A stretch of 64,000 nt of DNA from Xenophilus azovorans DSM 13620 (lineage in GTDB: Bacteria > Pseudomonadota > Gammaproteobacteria > Burkholderiales > Burkholderiaceae_C). The DNA is taken from NCBI RefSeq assembly GCF_000745855.1, contig NZ_KN050766.1:153557-217556 (forward strand), in the 5' to 3' direction. Positions 47,003-56,919 of this stretch are shown here, piece after piece (positions within the stretch are counted from its first letter, which is position 1; the number at the start of each line of letters is the position of its first letter). The notes below the pieces were generated by a model that worked only from the letters and a program-made list of their open reading frames with translations, had not been told where the DNA came from and did no database searches. A program made the translations under genes and the position numbers.

Positions 47003-48168
47003 ACTTCACCATGACCGACGACCAGCGCGCGCTGGTCGACGCCATCGAAAGCCTGTGCCAGGACTTCCCGATCGACTACTGGCGCGAGCAGGACGAGAAG
47101 GCCGAGTTCCCGCACGCCTTCCACCGCGCCGTGGCGGCCGCCGGCTTCCTCGGCATCGCCATGCCCGAGGCGCAGGGCGGCGCCGGCCTGGGCATCACCG
47201 AGGCGGCGCTGATGATGCGCACCATCAGCGCCAGCGGCGCCGGCATGTCGGGCGCCTCGGCCATCCACATGAACATCTTCGGCCTCAATCCGGTGGTGGT
47301 GTTCGGCACCGAGGCGCAGAAGGCGCGCTTCCTGCCGCCGCTGATCGAGGGCAGGGAAAAAGCCTGCTTCGCCGTCACCGAGCCCGACGCCGGCCTGGAC
47401 ACCACGCACCTGAAGACGCAGGCGGTGCGCCGGCCGGGCGGCGGCTACGTGCTCTCGGGCCGCAAGATCTGGATCTCCACCGCGCAGGTGGCCGACCGCA
47501 TGCTCATCCTCACGCGCAGCATGCCGCTGGAGGAGGTGGGCAAGCCCACGCAGGGCCTGACGCTCTTCTACACCGCGCTGGACCGCAGCAAGGTGGAGGT
47601 GCGAGAGATCCACAAGCTCGGCCGCGCCGCGGTGGACTCCAACATGCTCTTCATCGACGGCCTGGAGGTGCCGGAGGAAGACCGCATCGGCGAGGACGGC
47701 CGCGGCTTCGAGTACATCCTGCACGGCATGAACCCGGAGCGCATCCTGATCGCCGCCGAGGCGGTGGGCCTGGGCCGCGCGGCGCTGCGCATCGCGGCGC
47801 AGTACGCCGGCGAGCGCGTCGTGTTCGGCCGGCCCATCGGCCAGAACCAGGGCGTGGCGCATCCGCTGGCGCGTGCCTGGATGAACCTGGAGGCCGCCGA
47901 CCTGATGGTGATGAAGGCGGCCACGCTCTACGACGCCGGCCAGCCCTGCGGCGCCGAGGCCAACACCGCCAAGTACCTGGCGGCCGAGGCGGCGCACGAC
48001 GCCTGCCAGAACGCCATCCTCACCCTCGGCGGCATGGGCTACGCGAAGGAATACCACGTCGAGCGGCTGCTGCGCGAGTGCTACATCCCGCGCATCGCGC
48101 CGGTCAGCCCGCAGATGATCCTGAACTTCGTCGCCGAGCGGGTGCTGGGGCTGCCGAAGTCGTACTGA
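46999..48168 (+). CDS. Acyl-CoA dehydrogenase family protein
   Basis: This 389-residue flavoenzyme has [21 protein letters not shown] and [24 protein letters not shown] (FAD-binding), and the C-terminal [32 protein letters not shown]. The TEPDAGLDT and PRIAPVS segments set it apart from isovaleryl-CoA dehydrogenase. The exact acyl substrate is open; it should be the CoA ester made by the preceding transferase. It ends the IclR-linked island, and argB follows 77 bp later. Confidence 0.9.
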   Translation: MNFTMTDDQRALVDAIESLCQDFPIDYWREQDEKAEFPHAFHRAVAAAGFLGIAMPEAQGGAGLGITEAALMMRTISASGAGMSGASAIHMNIFGLNPVVVFGTEAQKARFLPPLIEGREKACFAVTEPDAGLDTTHLKTQAVRRPGGGYVLSGRKIWISTAQVADRMLILTRSMPLEEVGKPTQGLTLFYTALDRSKVEVREIHKLGRAAVDSNMLFIDGLEVPEEDRIGEDGRGFEYILHGMNPERILIAAEAVGLGRAALRIAAQYAGERVVFGRPIGQNQGVAHPLARAWMNLEAADLMVMKAATLYDAGQPCGAEANTAKYLAAEAAHDACQNAILTLGGMGYAKEYHVERLLRECYIPRIAPVSPQMILNFVAERVLGLPKSY

Positions 48169-48245
48169 TCGGCCGGGGCGCGGCGGCCCGCCGGCTTCCT
48201 GCGGCACAATTTCCGCATTCCCCCACTGCGCCGACCGCCGCCGCC

Positions 48246-49139
48246 ATGACCGACCCCGTGCTCAACATCCCTCCCCGCGACAAGGCCGAGATCCTGGCCC
48301 AGGCGCTGCCCTACATCCGCAAGTACCACGGCAAGACCATGGTCATCAAGTACGGCGGCAACGCGATGACCGACCCGGCGCTGCAGGCCGACTTCGCCGA
48401 GGACGTGGTGCTGCTCAAGCTGGTCGGCATCAACCCGGTGGTGGTGCACGGCGGCGGGCCGCAGATCGAGGCGGCGCTCAACAAGCTGGGCAAGAAGGGC
48501 CACTTCATCCAGGGCATGCGGGTGACCGATGCCGAGACGATGGAAGTCGTCGAATGGGTGCTGGCCGGCGAGGTGCAGCAGGACATCGTCGGCCTGATCA
48601 ACCAGGCCGGCGGCAAGGCGGTGGGCCTGACCGGGCGCGACGGCGGCCTGATCCGCGCGCAGAAGCTGAAGATGGCCGACCGCAACGACCCGGCGCTGAT
48701 GCACGACGTCGGCCAGGTCGGCGACATCGTCTCGATCGACCCCGGCGTGGTGCAGGCGCTGCAGGACGACGCCTTCATCCCGGTGGTCAGCCCGATCGGC
48801 TTCGGCGAGGAGAACGAGAGCTACAACATCAACGCCGACGTGGTGGCCGGCAAGCTGGCCACCGTGCTCAAGGCCGAGAAGCTGGTGCTGCTGACCAACA
48901 CGCCCGGCGTGCTCGACAAGAACGGCCAGTTGCTGACCAACCTGAGCGCGCGCGAGATCGACGACCTGTTCGCCGACGGCACCATCTCCGGCGGCATGCT
49001 GCCCAAGATCGAGGGCGCGCTCGACGCGGCCAAGAGCGGCGTGAACGCGGTGCACATCATCGACGGGCGGGTGCCGCACTCGATGCTGCTGGAGATCCTG
49101 ACCGACCAGGCCTACGGCACCATGATCCGCGCCCGGTAA
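48246..49139 (+). CDS. argB: Acetylglutamate kinase
   Basis: This 297-residue kinase phosphorylates N-acetylglutamate, the second step of arginine biosynthesis. The amino-acid-kinase motifs are all present: [14 protein letters not shown] (Lys near 36), [14 protein letters not shown] (substrate), [13 protein letters not shown] and a C-terminal [41 protein letters not shown]. It lies close to slmA, an arrangement typical of Burkholderiales, with galE on the other strand between them here. Confidence 0.97.
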   Translation: MTDPVLNIPPRDKAEILAQALPYIRKYHGKTMVIKYGGNAMTDPALQADFAEDVVLLKLVGINPVVVHGGGPQIEAALNKLGKKGHFIQGMRVTDAETMEVVEWVLAGEVQQDIVGLINQAGGKAVGLTGRDGGLIRAQKLKMADRNDPALMHDVGQVGDIVSIDPGVVQALQDDAFIPVVSPIGFGEENESYNINADVVAGKLATVLKAEKLVLLTNTPGVLDKNGQLLTNLSAREIDDLFADGTISGGMLPKIEGALDAAKSGVNAVHIIDGRVPHSMLLEILTDQAYGTMIRAR

Positions 49140-49183
49140 AGAGCCTGCCCCCAGCCTGCGCGGACTTCGTTCCGCTCCGGCAA

Positions 49184-49240
49184 CCCCCTCGCGGGGGCAC
49201 ATGCTGCGGTCTGGCAAAGCCAGTCCCGCGCATGTTCCCG
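49184..49240 (+). repeat. Intergenic repeat type D
   Basis: The element has the outline CCCCCTC-N2-GGGGGCA, then CGG-N-CTGGCAAAGCCAGT and a CCCG end. It aligns over its full length with the reverse complement of 57534-57590, with most differences in loop positions. It lies between the convergent argB and galE genes and may serve as their terminator. Confidence 0.8.
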
Positions 49241-49279
49241 CATGGCCTGCTCCGCGGCCTTCTGATCGGGATGTCCGTG

Positions 49280-50296
49280 TTACTCGTACCCGCGCGGATT
49301 GCCCTGCTGCCAGCGCCAGGCGTCGGCGCACATCTGCTCCAGTCCGCGGCGGGCCTGCCAGCCCAGCACGCGCCCGGCCAGCGCCGGGTCGGCCCAGTAG
49401 GCCGGCACGTCGCCCGGGCGGCGCGGGCCGATCTCGTAGGCGATGCTGCGGCCGCTGGCCGCCTCGAAGGCCTTCACCACGTCCAGCACCGAGGCGCCCT
49501 GGCCGGTGCCCAGGTTCAGCGTCAGCAGGCCGGGTGCCTCCTGCGCCTTGCGCAGTGCCGCGACGTGGCCCTCGGCCAGGTCCATCACGTGCACGTAGTC
49601 GCGCACGCCGGTGCCGTCGGCGGTGGGGTAGTCGCCGCCGTGCACCACCAGCTTGTCGCGCAGGCCCACGGCCACCTGGCAGACGAAGGGCATCAGGTTG
49701 TTGGGCTTGCCCTGCGGGTGCTCGCCGATCAGGCCGCTCTCGTGCGCGCCGACGGGGTTGAAGTAGCGCAGCAGCACGATGCGCCATCCGGGCGAAGCCT
49801 GCTGCCAGTCGGCCAGCGTTTCCTCCACGATGCGCTTGGAGCGGCCATAGGGGTTGGCCGGGCGGCAGGGCGCGTCTTCCGGAATGGGCGAGCGCTCCGG
49901 GTCGCCGTACACCGTGGCGGAAGAGGAGAACACCAGCGTGCGCACGCCCGCCGCCTCCATCGCCTGCGTCAGCACCCAGGTGCCGTGCACGTTGTTCTCG
50001 TAGTAGCCGATGGGGTCGGCCACCGAGTCGCCCACCGCCTTCAGCCCCGCGAAATGGATGACGCCGGCGATGCGCTCTTCGGCGAAGATGCGGTCCAGCA
50101 GCGCGCGGTCGCGCACGTCGCCCTCGATCCAGCGCGGCGCGCGGCCGGTGATGCGGGCCAGGCGGTCGACCACGCGGATGTCGCTGTTGCCCAGGTTGTC
50201 CAGGATCAGCGGCTCGTAGCCCGCCTGCGCGAGTGCCACGCAGGTGTGGCTGCCGATGAAGCCGGCACCGCCGGTCACAAGAATGGTGTGGGTCAT
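49280..50296 (-). CDS. galE: UDP-glucose 4-epimerase
   Basis: This 338-residue extended SDR interconverts UDP-glucose and UDP-galactose with bound NAD+. The NAD motif is TGGAGFIGSHT (about 8-18), catalytic Ser/Tyr/Lys lie in SSSATVYGDPE and NPYGRSK (about 123-154), and the substrate region is LLRYFNPVGAHESGLIGEHPQGKPNNLMPF. Length fits GalE. It sits alone on the reverse strand between argB and slmA, with promoter sequence shared with slmA. Confidence 0.95.
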   Translation of the reverse strand: MTHTILVTGGAGFIGSHTCVALAQAGYEPLILDNLGNSDIRVVDRLARITGRAPRWIEGDVRDRALLDRIFAEERIAGVIHFAGLKAVGDSVADPIGYYENNVHGTWVLTQAMEAAGVRTLVFSSSATVYGDPERSPIPEDAPCRPANPYGRSKRIVEETLADWQQASPGWRIVLLRYFNPVGAHESGLIGEHPQGKPNNLMPFVCQVAVGLRDKLVVHGGDYPTADGTGVRDYVHVMDLAEGHVAALRKAQEAPGLLTLNLGTGQGASVLDVVKAFEAASGRSIAYEIGPRRPGDVPAYWADPALAGRVLGWQARRGLEQMCADAWRWQQGNPRGYE

Positions 50297-50439
50297 GGAG
50301 TCTCGGTGGAGCCTGCGGCCGGCCCGGATGCGGCGTATTGTCCACGTCTGCCCTGCTGCGCCCGGCGCGTGCGGCTGGGTAGGTGCCCACTCCGCAACAT
50401 TCGTGGCAGAATCAATTTTTTACAAATTGCCTCCGTTTC
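50297..50439. promoter_or_regulatory. Divergent promoter region galE/slmA
   Basis: 143 bp with an AT-rich stretch, AATCAATTTTTTACAAATTG (50411-50430), just upstream of slmA. It probably provides its promoter and perhaps a regulatory site. No specific operator is recognised. Confidence 0.4.
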
Positions 50440-51108
50440 ATGCCAGACGACGAGATCCTCGATACGGCCTCGGACTCCGCCGATTCTGCGGCGGGCACGG
50501 CCGGGCCGGCGCAGGCGCCGGTGCGCAAGCGTCCCCGGCCGGGCGAGCGCCGGGTGCAGATCCTGCAGGCGCTGGCCGCGATGCTGGAGCAGCCCGGCAC
50601 CGAGCGCGTGACCACCGCCGCCCTGGCCGCCCGCCTGGAGGTGAGCGAGGCCGCGCTGTACCGCCACTTCGCCAGCAAGGCGCAGATGTTCGAGGGTCTG
50701 ATCGACTTCATCGAGCAGAGCGTGTTCACGCTGGTCAACCAGATCACCGAGCGTGACGCGCCGGCGCGCGAACAGGCGGCCCAGATCGTGGGCGTGCTGC
50801 TGCAGTTCGCCGAGAAGAACCCCGGCATGACCCGCGTGATGGCCGGCGACGCGCTGGTGTTCGAGAACGAGCGCCTGCAGCAGCGCATGAACCAGTTCTT
50901 CGACAAGATCGAGGCGCAGCTGCGCCAGGTGCTGCGCGGCCTGCCCGGCGATACCGAGCCGAGCGACACGCCGACGGTCGACGCCCAGATGCGCGCCGCG
51001 GTGCTCACCGCCTTCGCGATGGGGCGCATGCAGCGCTATGCCCGCTCCGGCTTCCGGCACCTCCCGTCCGAACACCTGGAGGCGCTGCTGGCGCTGCTGC
51101 TGCGCTGA
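50440..51108 (+). CDS. slmA: Nucleoid occlusion factor SlmA (TetR family)
   Basis: This 222-residue TetR-fold protein should bind DNA sites and block FtsZ ring assembly over the nucleoid. After an acidic and Pro/Ala-rich N tail (1-30) comes the helix-turn-helix region KRPRPGERRVQILQALAAML and TTAALAARLEVSEAALYRHFASKAQMFEGLIDFIE, typical of SlmA. The C part FVNQ/LVNQITE, MAGDALVFENERLQQRMNQFFDKIEAQLRQ is also SlmA-like. An upstream start would add 19 unconserved residues. A palindromic terminator follows. Confidence 0.93.
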   Translation: MPDDEILDTASDSADSAAGTAGPAQAPVRKRPRPGERRVQILQALAAMLEQPGTERVTTAALAARLEVSEAALYRHFASKAQMFEGLIDFIEQSVFTLVNQITERDAPAREQAAQIVGVLLQFAEKNPGMTRVMAGDALVFENERLQQRMNQFFDKIEAQLRQVLRGLPGDTEPSDTPTVDAQMRAAVLTAFAMGRMQRYARSGFRHLPSEHLEALLALLLR

Positions 51109-51134
51109 GCGCGGCCGCCGGACGGCAAGACAAA

Positions 51135-51162
51135 ACAAAAGGCGCCCGCGGGCGCCTTTTGT
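51135..51162. terminator. Bidirectional intrinsic terminator between slmA and catalase
   Basis: A perfect 28-bp palindrome, ACAAAAGGCGCCCG followed by its reverse complement, with A and T tracts at the ends. It can end transcripts of both convergent genes. Confidence 0.9.
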
Positions 51163-51204
51163 CGTTCATGGGCGGACTTCTCCGCCGCCCGCCGCGCCGC
51201 GGCC

Positions 51205-52671
51205 CTACAGGCCCAGGGCCTTGGCGACGCCGGCGCCGTACGCCGGATCAGCCTTGGTGCAGTTCTCGATGTGGCGGCGCTTGACGAACTCCGGCGCGTC
51301 GCCCATGGCGCGTGCGGTGTTGTCGAACAGCACCTGCTGCTGCGCCGGGCTCATCAGCCGGAACAGGTCGCCGGGCTGCTTGTAGTAGTCGGCGTCGTCC
51401 TCGCGGAAGTTCCACCAGTCGGCGTCGCCGTTGATCTTCAGCGGCGGCTCGCGGAACTGCGGCTGCTCCTGCCACTGGCTGAAGCTGTTGGGCTCGTAGT
51501 GGGGCAGGCCACCGTAGTTGCCGTCCATGCGCCCGTAGCCGTCGCGGTGGTTGCTGTGCACCGGGCAGCGCGCGGCGTTGACCGGGATCTGGTGGTAGTT
51601 CACGCCCAGGCGGTAGCGCTGCGCGTCGGCATAGTTGAACAGGCGCGCCTGCAGCATCTTGTCGGGCGAGACGCCGATGCCCGGCACCAGGTTGCTGGGC
51701 GCGAACGCGCTCTGCTCGACGTCGGCGAAGAAGTTCTCCGGGTTGCGGTTGAGTTCGAACTCGCCGACCTCGATCAGCGGGTAGTCTGCGTGCGGCCACA
51801 CCTTGGTCAGGTCGAAGGGGTGGTAGGGCACCTTCTCGGCGTCGGTCTCGGGCATGACCTGCACGTACATCGTCCACTTCGGGAAGTCGCCGCGCTCGAT
51901 CGCCTCGTACAGGTCGCGCTGGTGGCTCTCGCGGTCGTTGCCGACGAGCTCGGCCGCCTCGGCGTCCGTCAGGTTCTTGATGCCCTGCCGGGTGCGGAAG
52001 TGGAACTTCACCCAGTGGCGCTCGCCCTGCTCGTTCCAGAAGCTGTAGGTGTGCGAGCCGAAGCCGTGCATGTGGCGGTAGCTGGCCGGGATGCCGCGGT
52101 CGCTCATCACCACGGTGACCTGGTGCAGCGCCTCGGGCAGCAGCGTCCAGAAGTCCCAGTTGTTGGTGGCCGAGCGCATGTTGGTGCGCGGGTCGCGCTT
52201 CACTGCCTTGTTGAGGTCGGGGAACTTGCGCGGGTCGCGCAGGAAGAACACGGGCGTGTTGTTGCCCACCATGTCCCAGTTGCCTTCCTCGGTGTAGAAC
52301 TTCAGCGCGAAGCCGCGGATGTCGCGCTCGGCGTCGGCCGCGCCGCGCTCGCCGGCCACGGTGGTGAAGCGGGCGAACATCTCGGTCTTCTTGCCGACCT
52401 TCGAGAAGATCGCGGCGCGGGTGTATCGGGTGATGTCGTGGGTGACGGTGAAGGTGCCGAAGGCGCCCGAGCCCTTGGCGTGCATGCGCCGCTCGGGGAT
52501 CACTTCGCGCACGAAGTTGGCCAGCTTCTCGCCCAGCCACACGTCCTGCGACAGCAGCGGGCCGCGCGGCCCGGCAGTGAGGCTGTTCTGGTTGTCGGGC
52601 ACCGGGGCGCCGAACTGGGTGGTGAGGTGGGTGACGGGGCACTTCTTGCCGCTGTCGGATGTGTTGCTCAT
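51205..52671 (-). CDS. katA: Monofunctional haem catalase, small-subunit (clade 3) type
   Basis: This 488-residue catalase disproportionates H2O2. The distal His64 is in [14 protein letters not shown], the distal Asn is in [10 protein letters not shown] (about 137) and the proximal haem ligand Tyr is in [15 protein letters not shown] (about 347). The length of about 490 fits the small-subunit, NADPH-binding class. It has no signal peptide, so it is cytoplasmic. A ribosome-binding site (AAGGAGCC) and a candidate OxyR half-site lie upstream. The gene stands alone, with terminator on its 3' side. Confidence 0.95.
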   Translation of the reverse strand: MSNTSDSGKKCPVTHLTTQFGAPVPDNQNSLTAGPRGPLLSQDVWLGEKLANFVREVIPERRMHAKGSGAFGTFTVTHDITRYTRAAIFSKVGKKTEMFARFTTVAGERGAADAERDIRGFALKFYTEEGNWDMVGNNTPVFFLRDPRKFPDLNKAVKRDPRTNMRSATNNWDFWTLLPEALHQVTVVMSDRGIPASYRHMHGFGSHTYSFWNEQGERHWVKFHFRTRQGIKNLTDAEAAELVGNDRESHQRDLYEAIERGDFPKWTMYVQVMPETDAEKVPYHPFDLTKVWPHADYPLIEVGEFELNRNPENFFADVEQSAFAPSNLVPGIGVSPDKMLQARLFNYADAQRYRLGVNYHQIPVNAARCPVHSNHRDGYGRMDGNYGGLPHYEPNSFSQWQEQPQFREPPLKINGDADWWNFREDDADYYKQPGDLFRLMSPAQQQVLFDNTARAMGDAPEFVKRRHIENCTKADPAYGAGVAKALGL

Positions 52672-52687
52672 CGCGAGGCTCCTTTGA

Positions 52688-52702
52688 ATAGACGTTGACT
52701 AT
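52688..52702. promoter_or_regulatory. Candidate OxyR-type half-site upstream of the catalase gene
   Basis: ATAG-N7-CTAT, the spacing of one OxyR dimer half-site, lies 17-31 bp before the catalase start codon. The second ATAG/CTAT pair of a full OxyR site is not present, and the position is close to the start codon for an activator, so this remains tentative. Confidence 0.35.
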
Positions 52703-52818
52703 CGAACGTGGCCATTCTGTTGGGGAAACCTGGCGAGGGCAAGGGCGGGCCGATTGGTTTTGCCGAAGGCCACCATAGCGATGCGGCCGGGCGCGTGCGC
52801 CCGGCGCGAGGAGCGCGA

Positions 52819-53964
52819 TCAGTCCGGCAGGGCCACGCCCACCTTGGCGCCGGCGGCGTGCAGCTCGGCCCAGGTCGCGTCGTCGATGGCGATGCCGTCG
52901 CGCCCGCGCGCGGCGCGGGCGCGGCGCTCGGGCTCGCCGGCGATCTGCACCCCTTCGAACCCGGCGCCCGGTGGGCACTGCCGCAGCCAGTCGACGAAGG
53001 CCGCGGCTTCCTGCTCGAAGGCCTGCTGCGTGCCCAGCCGGGCCGGGTCGATCAGCACCGTCAGCATGCCGTTGAGCACGGTCCGGGCCGCGTCTGGCGC
53101 GCGGTGCCAGGTGCCGCCGCCCGACAGGGCGCCGCCGAGCAACTCGCAGGCCACCGCCATGCCGTAGCCCTTGTGCTCGCCGAAGGTCATGAGTGCGCCG
53201 AAGAGGCCGCCCGCCTGCGGCACGACGACCACGCCGGGGTCGGTGGTCGGCGCGCCGCGCTCGTCGATCAGGTAGCCCTCGGGCACCTGCTCCCCCTTGT
53301 TGTGGGCCACGCGCATCTTGCCCTGGGCGACGCGGCTGGTCGCGAAGTCCAGCACGAAATGTTCGCCCCCACGCTCCCCCACTGCGTGTGGGTCGCTGCC
53401 CCCCGGGGGGGCTGCTCCGCCTTGGGGCGGCCCGGCGGCGGAGCGCTCCTGCCTCTTCAGCGGCACGCCGATGCAGCAGGGGTTGGTGCCGAAGCGCCCG
53501 TCGCCGCCGCCGAAGGGCGCCACCACGGGCCGCGACAGCACGTTCACGAAATGCAGCGACACCAGCCCGGCCGCCACCGCCATCTCGGCGAAATGGCCGA
53601 TGCGACCCATGTGGTGGCTGTTGCCCACGGTCAGGATGCAGCTGCCGTGCTGCAGTGCGCGCTCGATGCCCATCTGCATGGCCTGTTCGCCGACGACCTG
53701 GCCGTAGCCGCGCTGGCCGTCCAGCGCGAGCAGGGTGCCGATGTCCAGCGTGACCTTCGCGCCGGTGTTGGGTTTCAGGCCGCCCTCCTGCACCGCGTCC
53801 ACGTAGCGCGGCACCATGCCCACCCCATGCGAGTCGTGGCCCGAGAGGTTGGCCAGCACGAGGTTGGCCGCCACTGTCTGCGCCTCGGCCTCGGCGCTGC
53901 CGGCCGCGGCGATGACCCGGGCGACCAGGGCCGTGAGGGGTTCGGGAAGGATCATCCTGCTCAC
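52819..53964 (-). CDS. Ldh2-family (malate/L-lactate-type) NAD(P)-dependent oxidoreductase
   Basis: This 381-residue enzyme belongs to the Ldh2 (malate/L-lactate/ureidoglycolate/diketogulonate dehydrogenase) family. Motifs: NLSGHDSHGVGMVPRYVDAV near the start, with the HDSHG site, VGNSHHMGRIGHFAEMA, and GGGDGRFGTNPCCIGVP. A type A repeat is read in frame (about residues 176-201) just before HFVLDFATSRVAQGKM. The GTG start overlaps the previous gene's stop (GTGA) and has GGAG 7 bp upstream; ATG at 53955 is the alternative. In this cluster it probably oxidises a sugar acid or its 2-oxoacid. Confidence 0.85.
   Translation of the reverse strand: MSRMILPEPLTALVARVIAAAGSAEAEAQTVAANLVLANLSGHDSHGVGMVPRYVDAVQEGGLKPNTGAKVTLDIGTLLALDGQRGYGQVVGEQAMQMGIERALQHGSCILTVGNSHHMGRIGHFAEMAVAAGLVSLHFVNVLSRPVVAPFGGGDGRFGTNPCCIGVPLKRQERSAAGPPQGGAAPPGGSDPHAVGERGGEHFVLDFATSRVAQGKMRVAHNKGEQVPEGYLIDERGAPTTDPGVVVVPQAGGLFGALMTFGEHKGYGMAVACELLGGALSGGGTWHRAPDAARTVLNGMLTVLIDPARLGTQQAFEQEAAAFVDWLRQCPPGAGFEGVQIAGEPERRARAARGRDGIAIDDATWAELHAAGAKVGVALPD
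53364..53436 (-). repeat. Palindromic repeat type A, read in frame inside the Ldh2 gene
   Basis: The reverse complement starts GCCGGGCCGCCCCAAGG and follows the UvrA and liuD copies throughout, though its core is diverged. It encodes AGPPQGGAAPPGGSDPHAVG. It is read in the same strand sense and core frame as the other two copies. Confidence 0.88.
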
Positions 53965-55487
53965 ATCACGGCTCCGACTTGCCACGGCACGAACTCGCTC
54001 TGCCCGTAGCCGTGCAGCTCGCTCTTGCTGTGCTGCCCCGACGCGGTGGCCAGCACCAGCTCGAAGATGCGCTGTCCCATCTGCTCGATGGTGGCGGTGC
54101 CGTCGATGATCTCGCCGCAGTTGATGTCCATGTCCTCCTCCTGCCGCTGCCACAGCGCGCTGTTGGTGGCCAGCTTGAGCGAGGGTGAGGGCGCGCAGCC
54201 GTAGGCCGAGCCGCGGCCGGTGGTGAAGCAGATCATGTTGGCGCCGCCGGCCACCTGTCCGGTGGCGCTCACAGGGTCGTAGCCGGGCGTGTCCATGTAG
54301 ACGAAGCCGTGCGCCGCGACGGGCTCGGCGTACTCGTACACCGCCTCCAGGTTGCTGGTGCCGCCCTTGGCGACGGCGCCCAGCGACTTCTCCAGGATGG
54401 TGGTGAGGCCCCCGGCCTTGTTGCCGGGCGAGGGGTTGTTGTTCATCTCGCCTTCGTTGACGGCGGTGTAGTGCTCCCACCAGTGGATGCGCTCGACCAG
54501 CTTCTCGCCGACCTCGCGCCGGACGGCGCGGCGCGTCAGCAGGTGCTCGGCGCCGTAGATCTCGGGCGTCTCCGACAGGATGGCCGTGCCGCCGTGCGCC
54601 ACCAGCAGGTCCACCGCCGCGCCCAGCGCCGGGTTGGCGCTGATGCCGGAGTAGCCGTCCGAGCCGCCGCACTGCAGCCCGATGGTGATGTGCGCCGCGC
54701 TGCAGGGCTCGCGCTTCGCCGCGTTGGCGCGCGGCAGCATCTCCTCGATCAGCGCGATGCCCTTCTGCACGGTCTTGTGCGTGCCGCCGGTGTCCTGGAT
54801 GCTGAAGGTGCGCAGGTTCTCGCCTTCGCTCAGGTGGCCGGTGGCGAGCCAGGCGTTGATCTGGTTGGCCTCGCAGCCCAGGCCCACCACCAGCACGCCG
54901 GCGAAGTTGGCGTGCGTGGCGTAGCCCGTCAGCGTGCGTTCCAGGATCTGCATGCCCAGGCCCTGCGTGTCCATGCCGCAGCCGGTGCCGTGCGTGAGCG
55001 CGACCACGCCGTCCACGTGGGGGTAGGGCGCCAGCGCGGCCGGGTTGGTGCGGCGCGAGAAGTGGTCGGCGATGGCGCGCGCCGCGGTGGCCGAGCAGTT
55101 CACGCTGGTCAGCACGCCGATGTAGTTGCGCGTGGCCACGCGGCCGTCGGCGCGGCGGATGCCCATGAAGCTGGCTTCGCGCCGCGCCGGCGGTGGCTTC
55201 ACGTCGGCGCCGAAGGCGTAGTCGCGGGCGAAGTCGCCCTTGTCCGGCCCCATGTCGAGGTTGTGCGTGTGCACGTGCTCGCCGGGCGCGATCGGCCGGC
55301 TGGCGAAGCCGATGATCTGGTTGTAGCGGCGCACCGGCGCGCCCGGCGCGATGGCGCGCGCCGCCACCTTGTGGCCGGCCGGGATCAGGCCGCGCACGGC
55401 CACGCCCTCGACCGTGGTGCCGCCGACGAGCTGGCTGCGCGCGATCAGCACGTCGTCGGCCGGGTGCAGGCGAATGAAGGGGTTCAT
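53961..55487 (-). CDS. Altronate dehydratase (UxaA) family protein
   Basis: This 508-residue enzyme has an N-terminal SAF-like domain (about 1-95: PADDVLIARSQLVGGTTVEGVAVRGLIPAGHKVAARAI) and the large UxaA dehydratase domain (MGIRRADGRVATRNYIGVLTSVNCSATAARAIADHF onward). GTGCGMDTQGLGMQIL and LQCGGSDGYSGISANPALGAAVDLL carry the conserved cysteines expected for the Fe-S or metal centre. UxaA dehydrates D-altronate to 2-keto-3-deoxygluconate; relatives act on galactarate and other aldonates. With the TRAP system upstream it probably dehydrates an imported sugar acid. Confidence 0.88.
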   Translation of the reverse strand: MNPFIRLHPADDVLIARSQLVGGTTVEGVAVRGLIPAGHKVAARAIAPGAPVRRYNQIIGFASRPIAPGEHVHTHNLDMGPDKGDFARDYAFGADVKPPPARREASFMGIRRADGRVATRNYIGVLTSVNCSATAARAIADHFSRRTNPAALAPYPHVDGVVALTHGTGCGMDTQGLGMQILERTLTGYATHANFAGVLVVGLGCEANQINAWLATGHLSEGENLRTFSIQDTGGTHKTVQKGIALIEEMLPRANAAKREPCSAAHITIGLQCGGSDGYSGISANPALGAAVDLLVAHGGTAILSETPEIYGAEHLLTRRAVRREVGEKLVERIHWWEHYTAVNEGEMNNNPSPGNKAGGLTTILEKSLGAVAKGGTSNLEAVYEYAEPVAAHGFVYMDTPGYDPVSATGQVAGGANMICFTTGRGSAYGCAPSPSLKLATNSALWQRQEEDMDINCGEIIDGTATIEQMGQRIFELVLATASGQHSKSELHGYGQSEFVPWQVGAVM

Positions 55488-55514
55488 CGTGGGGGACTCC
55501 TGCCGCTGGCGCGG

Positions 55515-56909
55515 CTAGAAGAACATTTTCGGAAGCCAGAGAAACAGCTTGGGCATGTAGGTGATGACGACCAGGCTCAGCAGCAGCGGTACCAGCCACG
55601 GCAGGATGGCCATGGTGGTGCGTTCGAACGAGAGTCCCGCCACCCGCGCCAGCACGAACAGCACCAGCCCCATCGGCGGGTGCAGCAGCCCGATCATCAG
55701 GTTCAGCACCATCACCAGGCCGAAGTGCACCGGGTCGATGCCCAACTGCAGCGCGATCGGCAGCAGGATCGGCACCAGGATGGTGATGGCCGCCGTCGGC
55801 TCCAGGAAGCAGCCGACGAACAGCATCAGCAGGTTGGCCAGCAACAGGAAGACCCAGGCTTCCTTGGTGAAGCCGAGCACCCATTCGGCGATGCCGGTGG
55901 TGATGCCGGTGGCGGTGAGCATCCAGCCGAAGATGGACGCGGCCGCCACGATGAACAGCACCGTGGCGGTGGTCTCGATGGTGTCCAGGCACACCTTGAC
56001 GAACATCTTCCAGGACAGGGTGCGATACCAGCCGAAGCCGAGGATCATGGCCCACACGCAGGCGGCGATGGCGCCCTCGGTGGGCGTGAACAGGCCCGTG
56101 CTCATGCCGCCGATCAGCAGCACCGGCGTCATGATGGGCAGCAGCGCCTCGAAGCGGAAGATGCGGTCGAGCACGAACAGCGAGGCCAGCCCCACCAGCA
56201 CCGCCGGCTGCGCCGGCAGGTCCAGCTTGGCCACCACCAGCCACAGCAGCAGCGGCCAGCCGATCACCACCGCCAGCTCCGACAGCGCCTTGACCAGGCG
56301 CGGGCCCGAGAACTTCATGTCGCGGCCCCAGCCGTTCTTGTGCGCGTAGTAGGCCACGGTGAGCATCATCAGCGCCGTCATCAGCAGGCCCGGCATCAGC
56401 CCGGCCAGGAACAGCGCGCCGATGGAGACGTTGCCCATCATCCCGTAGATCACGAAGGGCAGGCTCGGCGGGATGATCGGCCCCAGCGTCGCGGAGGCGG
56501 CCGTCACGCCCACCGCGAACTCGGTGCTGTAGCCGTGCTCCTTCATCGCCTTGATCTCGATGGTGCCCAGCCCGGCCGCGTCGGCGATGGCGGTGCCGCT
56601 CATGCCGGCGAAGACCACCGAGCCGACGATGTTCACGTGCCCCAGGCCGCCCTTGAGCCAGCCCACCAGCGCCAGCGCGAAGTTGTAGATGCGCGTGGTG
56701 ATGCCGGCGTTGTTCATCAGGTTGCCGGCCAGGATGAAGAAGGGCACCGCCAGCAGCGGGAAGCTGTCGATGCCGCTGATCATCCGGTGCACCACCACGA
56801 AGGGCGGCAGGTTGCCGGTGCCGAGGATGTAGACCAGCGAGGCGCCGGCCATGGCGATGGCCACCGGGATGCCGCCGGCCATGAAGATGAGGAAGATGAC
56901 TTTCAGCAT
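55515..56909 (-). CDS. TRAP transporter large permease (DctM-like)
   Basis: This 464-residue membrane subunit carries about 13 hydrophobic helices, including PLLAVPFFILAGNLMNNAGITTRIYNFA and the conserved VNIVGSVVFAGMSGTAIADAAGLGTIEIKAM and GVTAASATLGPIIPPSLPFVIYG. It is a little longer than the usual 425-430. With the small permease (11 bp upstream) and the DctP receptor it forms a sodium-driven importer for a carboxylate, most likely a sugar acid in view of the neighbours. Confidence 0.92.
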   Translation of the reverse strand: MLKVIFLIFMAGGIPVAIAMAGASLVYILGTGNLPPFVVVHRMISGIDSFPLLAVPFFILAGNLMNNAGITTRIYNFALALVGWLKGGLGHVNIVGSVVFAGMSGTAIADAAGLGTIEIKAMKEHGYSTEFAVGVTAASATLGPIIPPSLPFVIYGMMGNVSIGALFLAGLMPGLLMTALMMLTVAYYAHKNGWGRDMKFSGPRLVKALSELAVVIGWPLLLWLVVAKLDLPAQPAVLVGLASLFVLDRIFRFEALLPIMTPVLLIGGMSTGLFTPTEGAIAACVWAMILGFGWYRTLSWKMFVKVCLDTIETTATVLFIVAAASIFGWMLTATGITTGIAEWVLGFTKEAWVFLLLANLLMLFVGCFLEPTAAITILVPILLPIALQLGIDPVHFGLVMVLNLMIGLLHPPMGLVLFVLARVAGLSFERTTMAILPWLVPLLLSLVVITYMPKLFLWLPKMFF

Positions 56910-56919
56910 GGGTGGCGGC

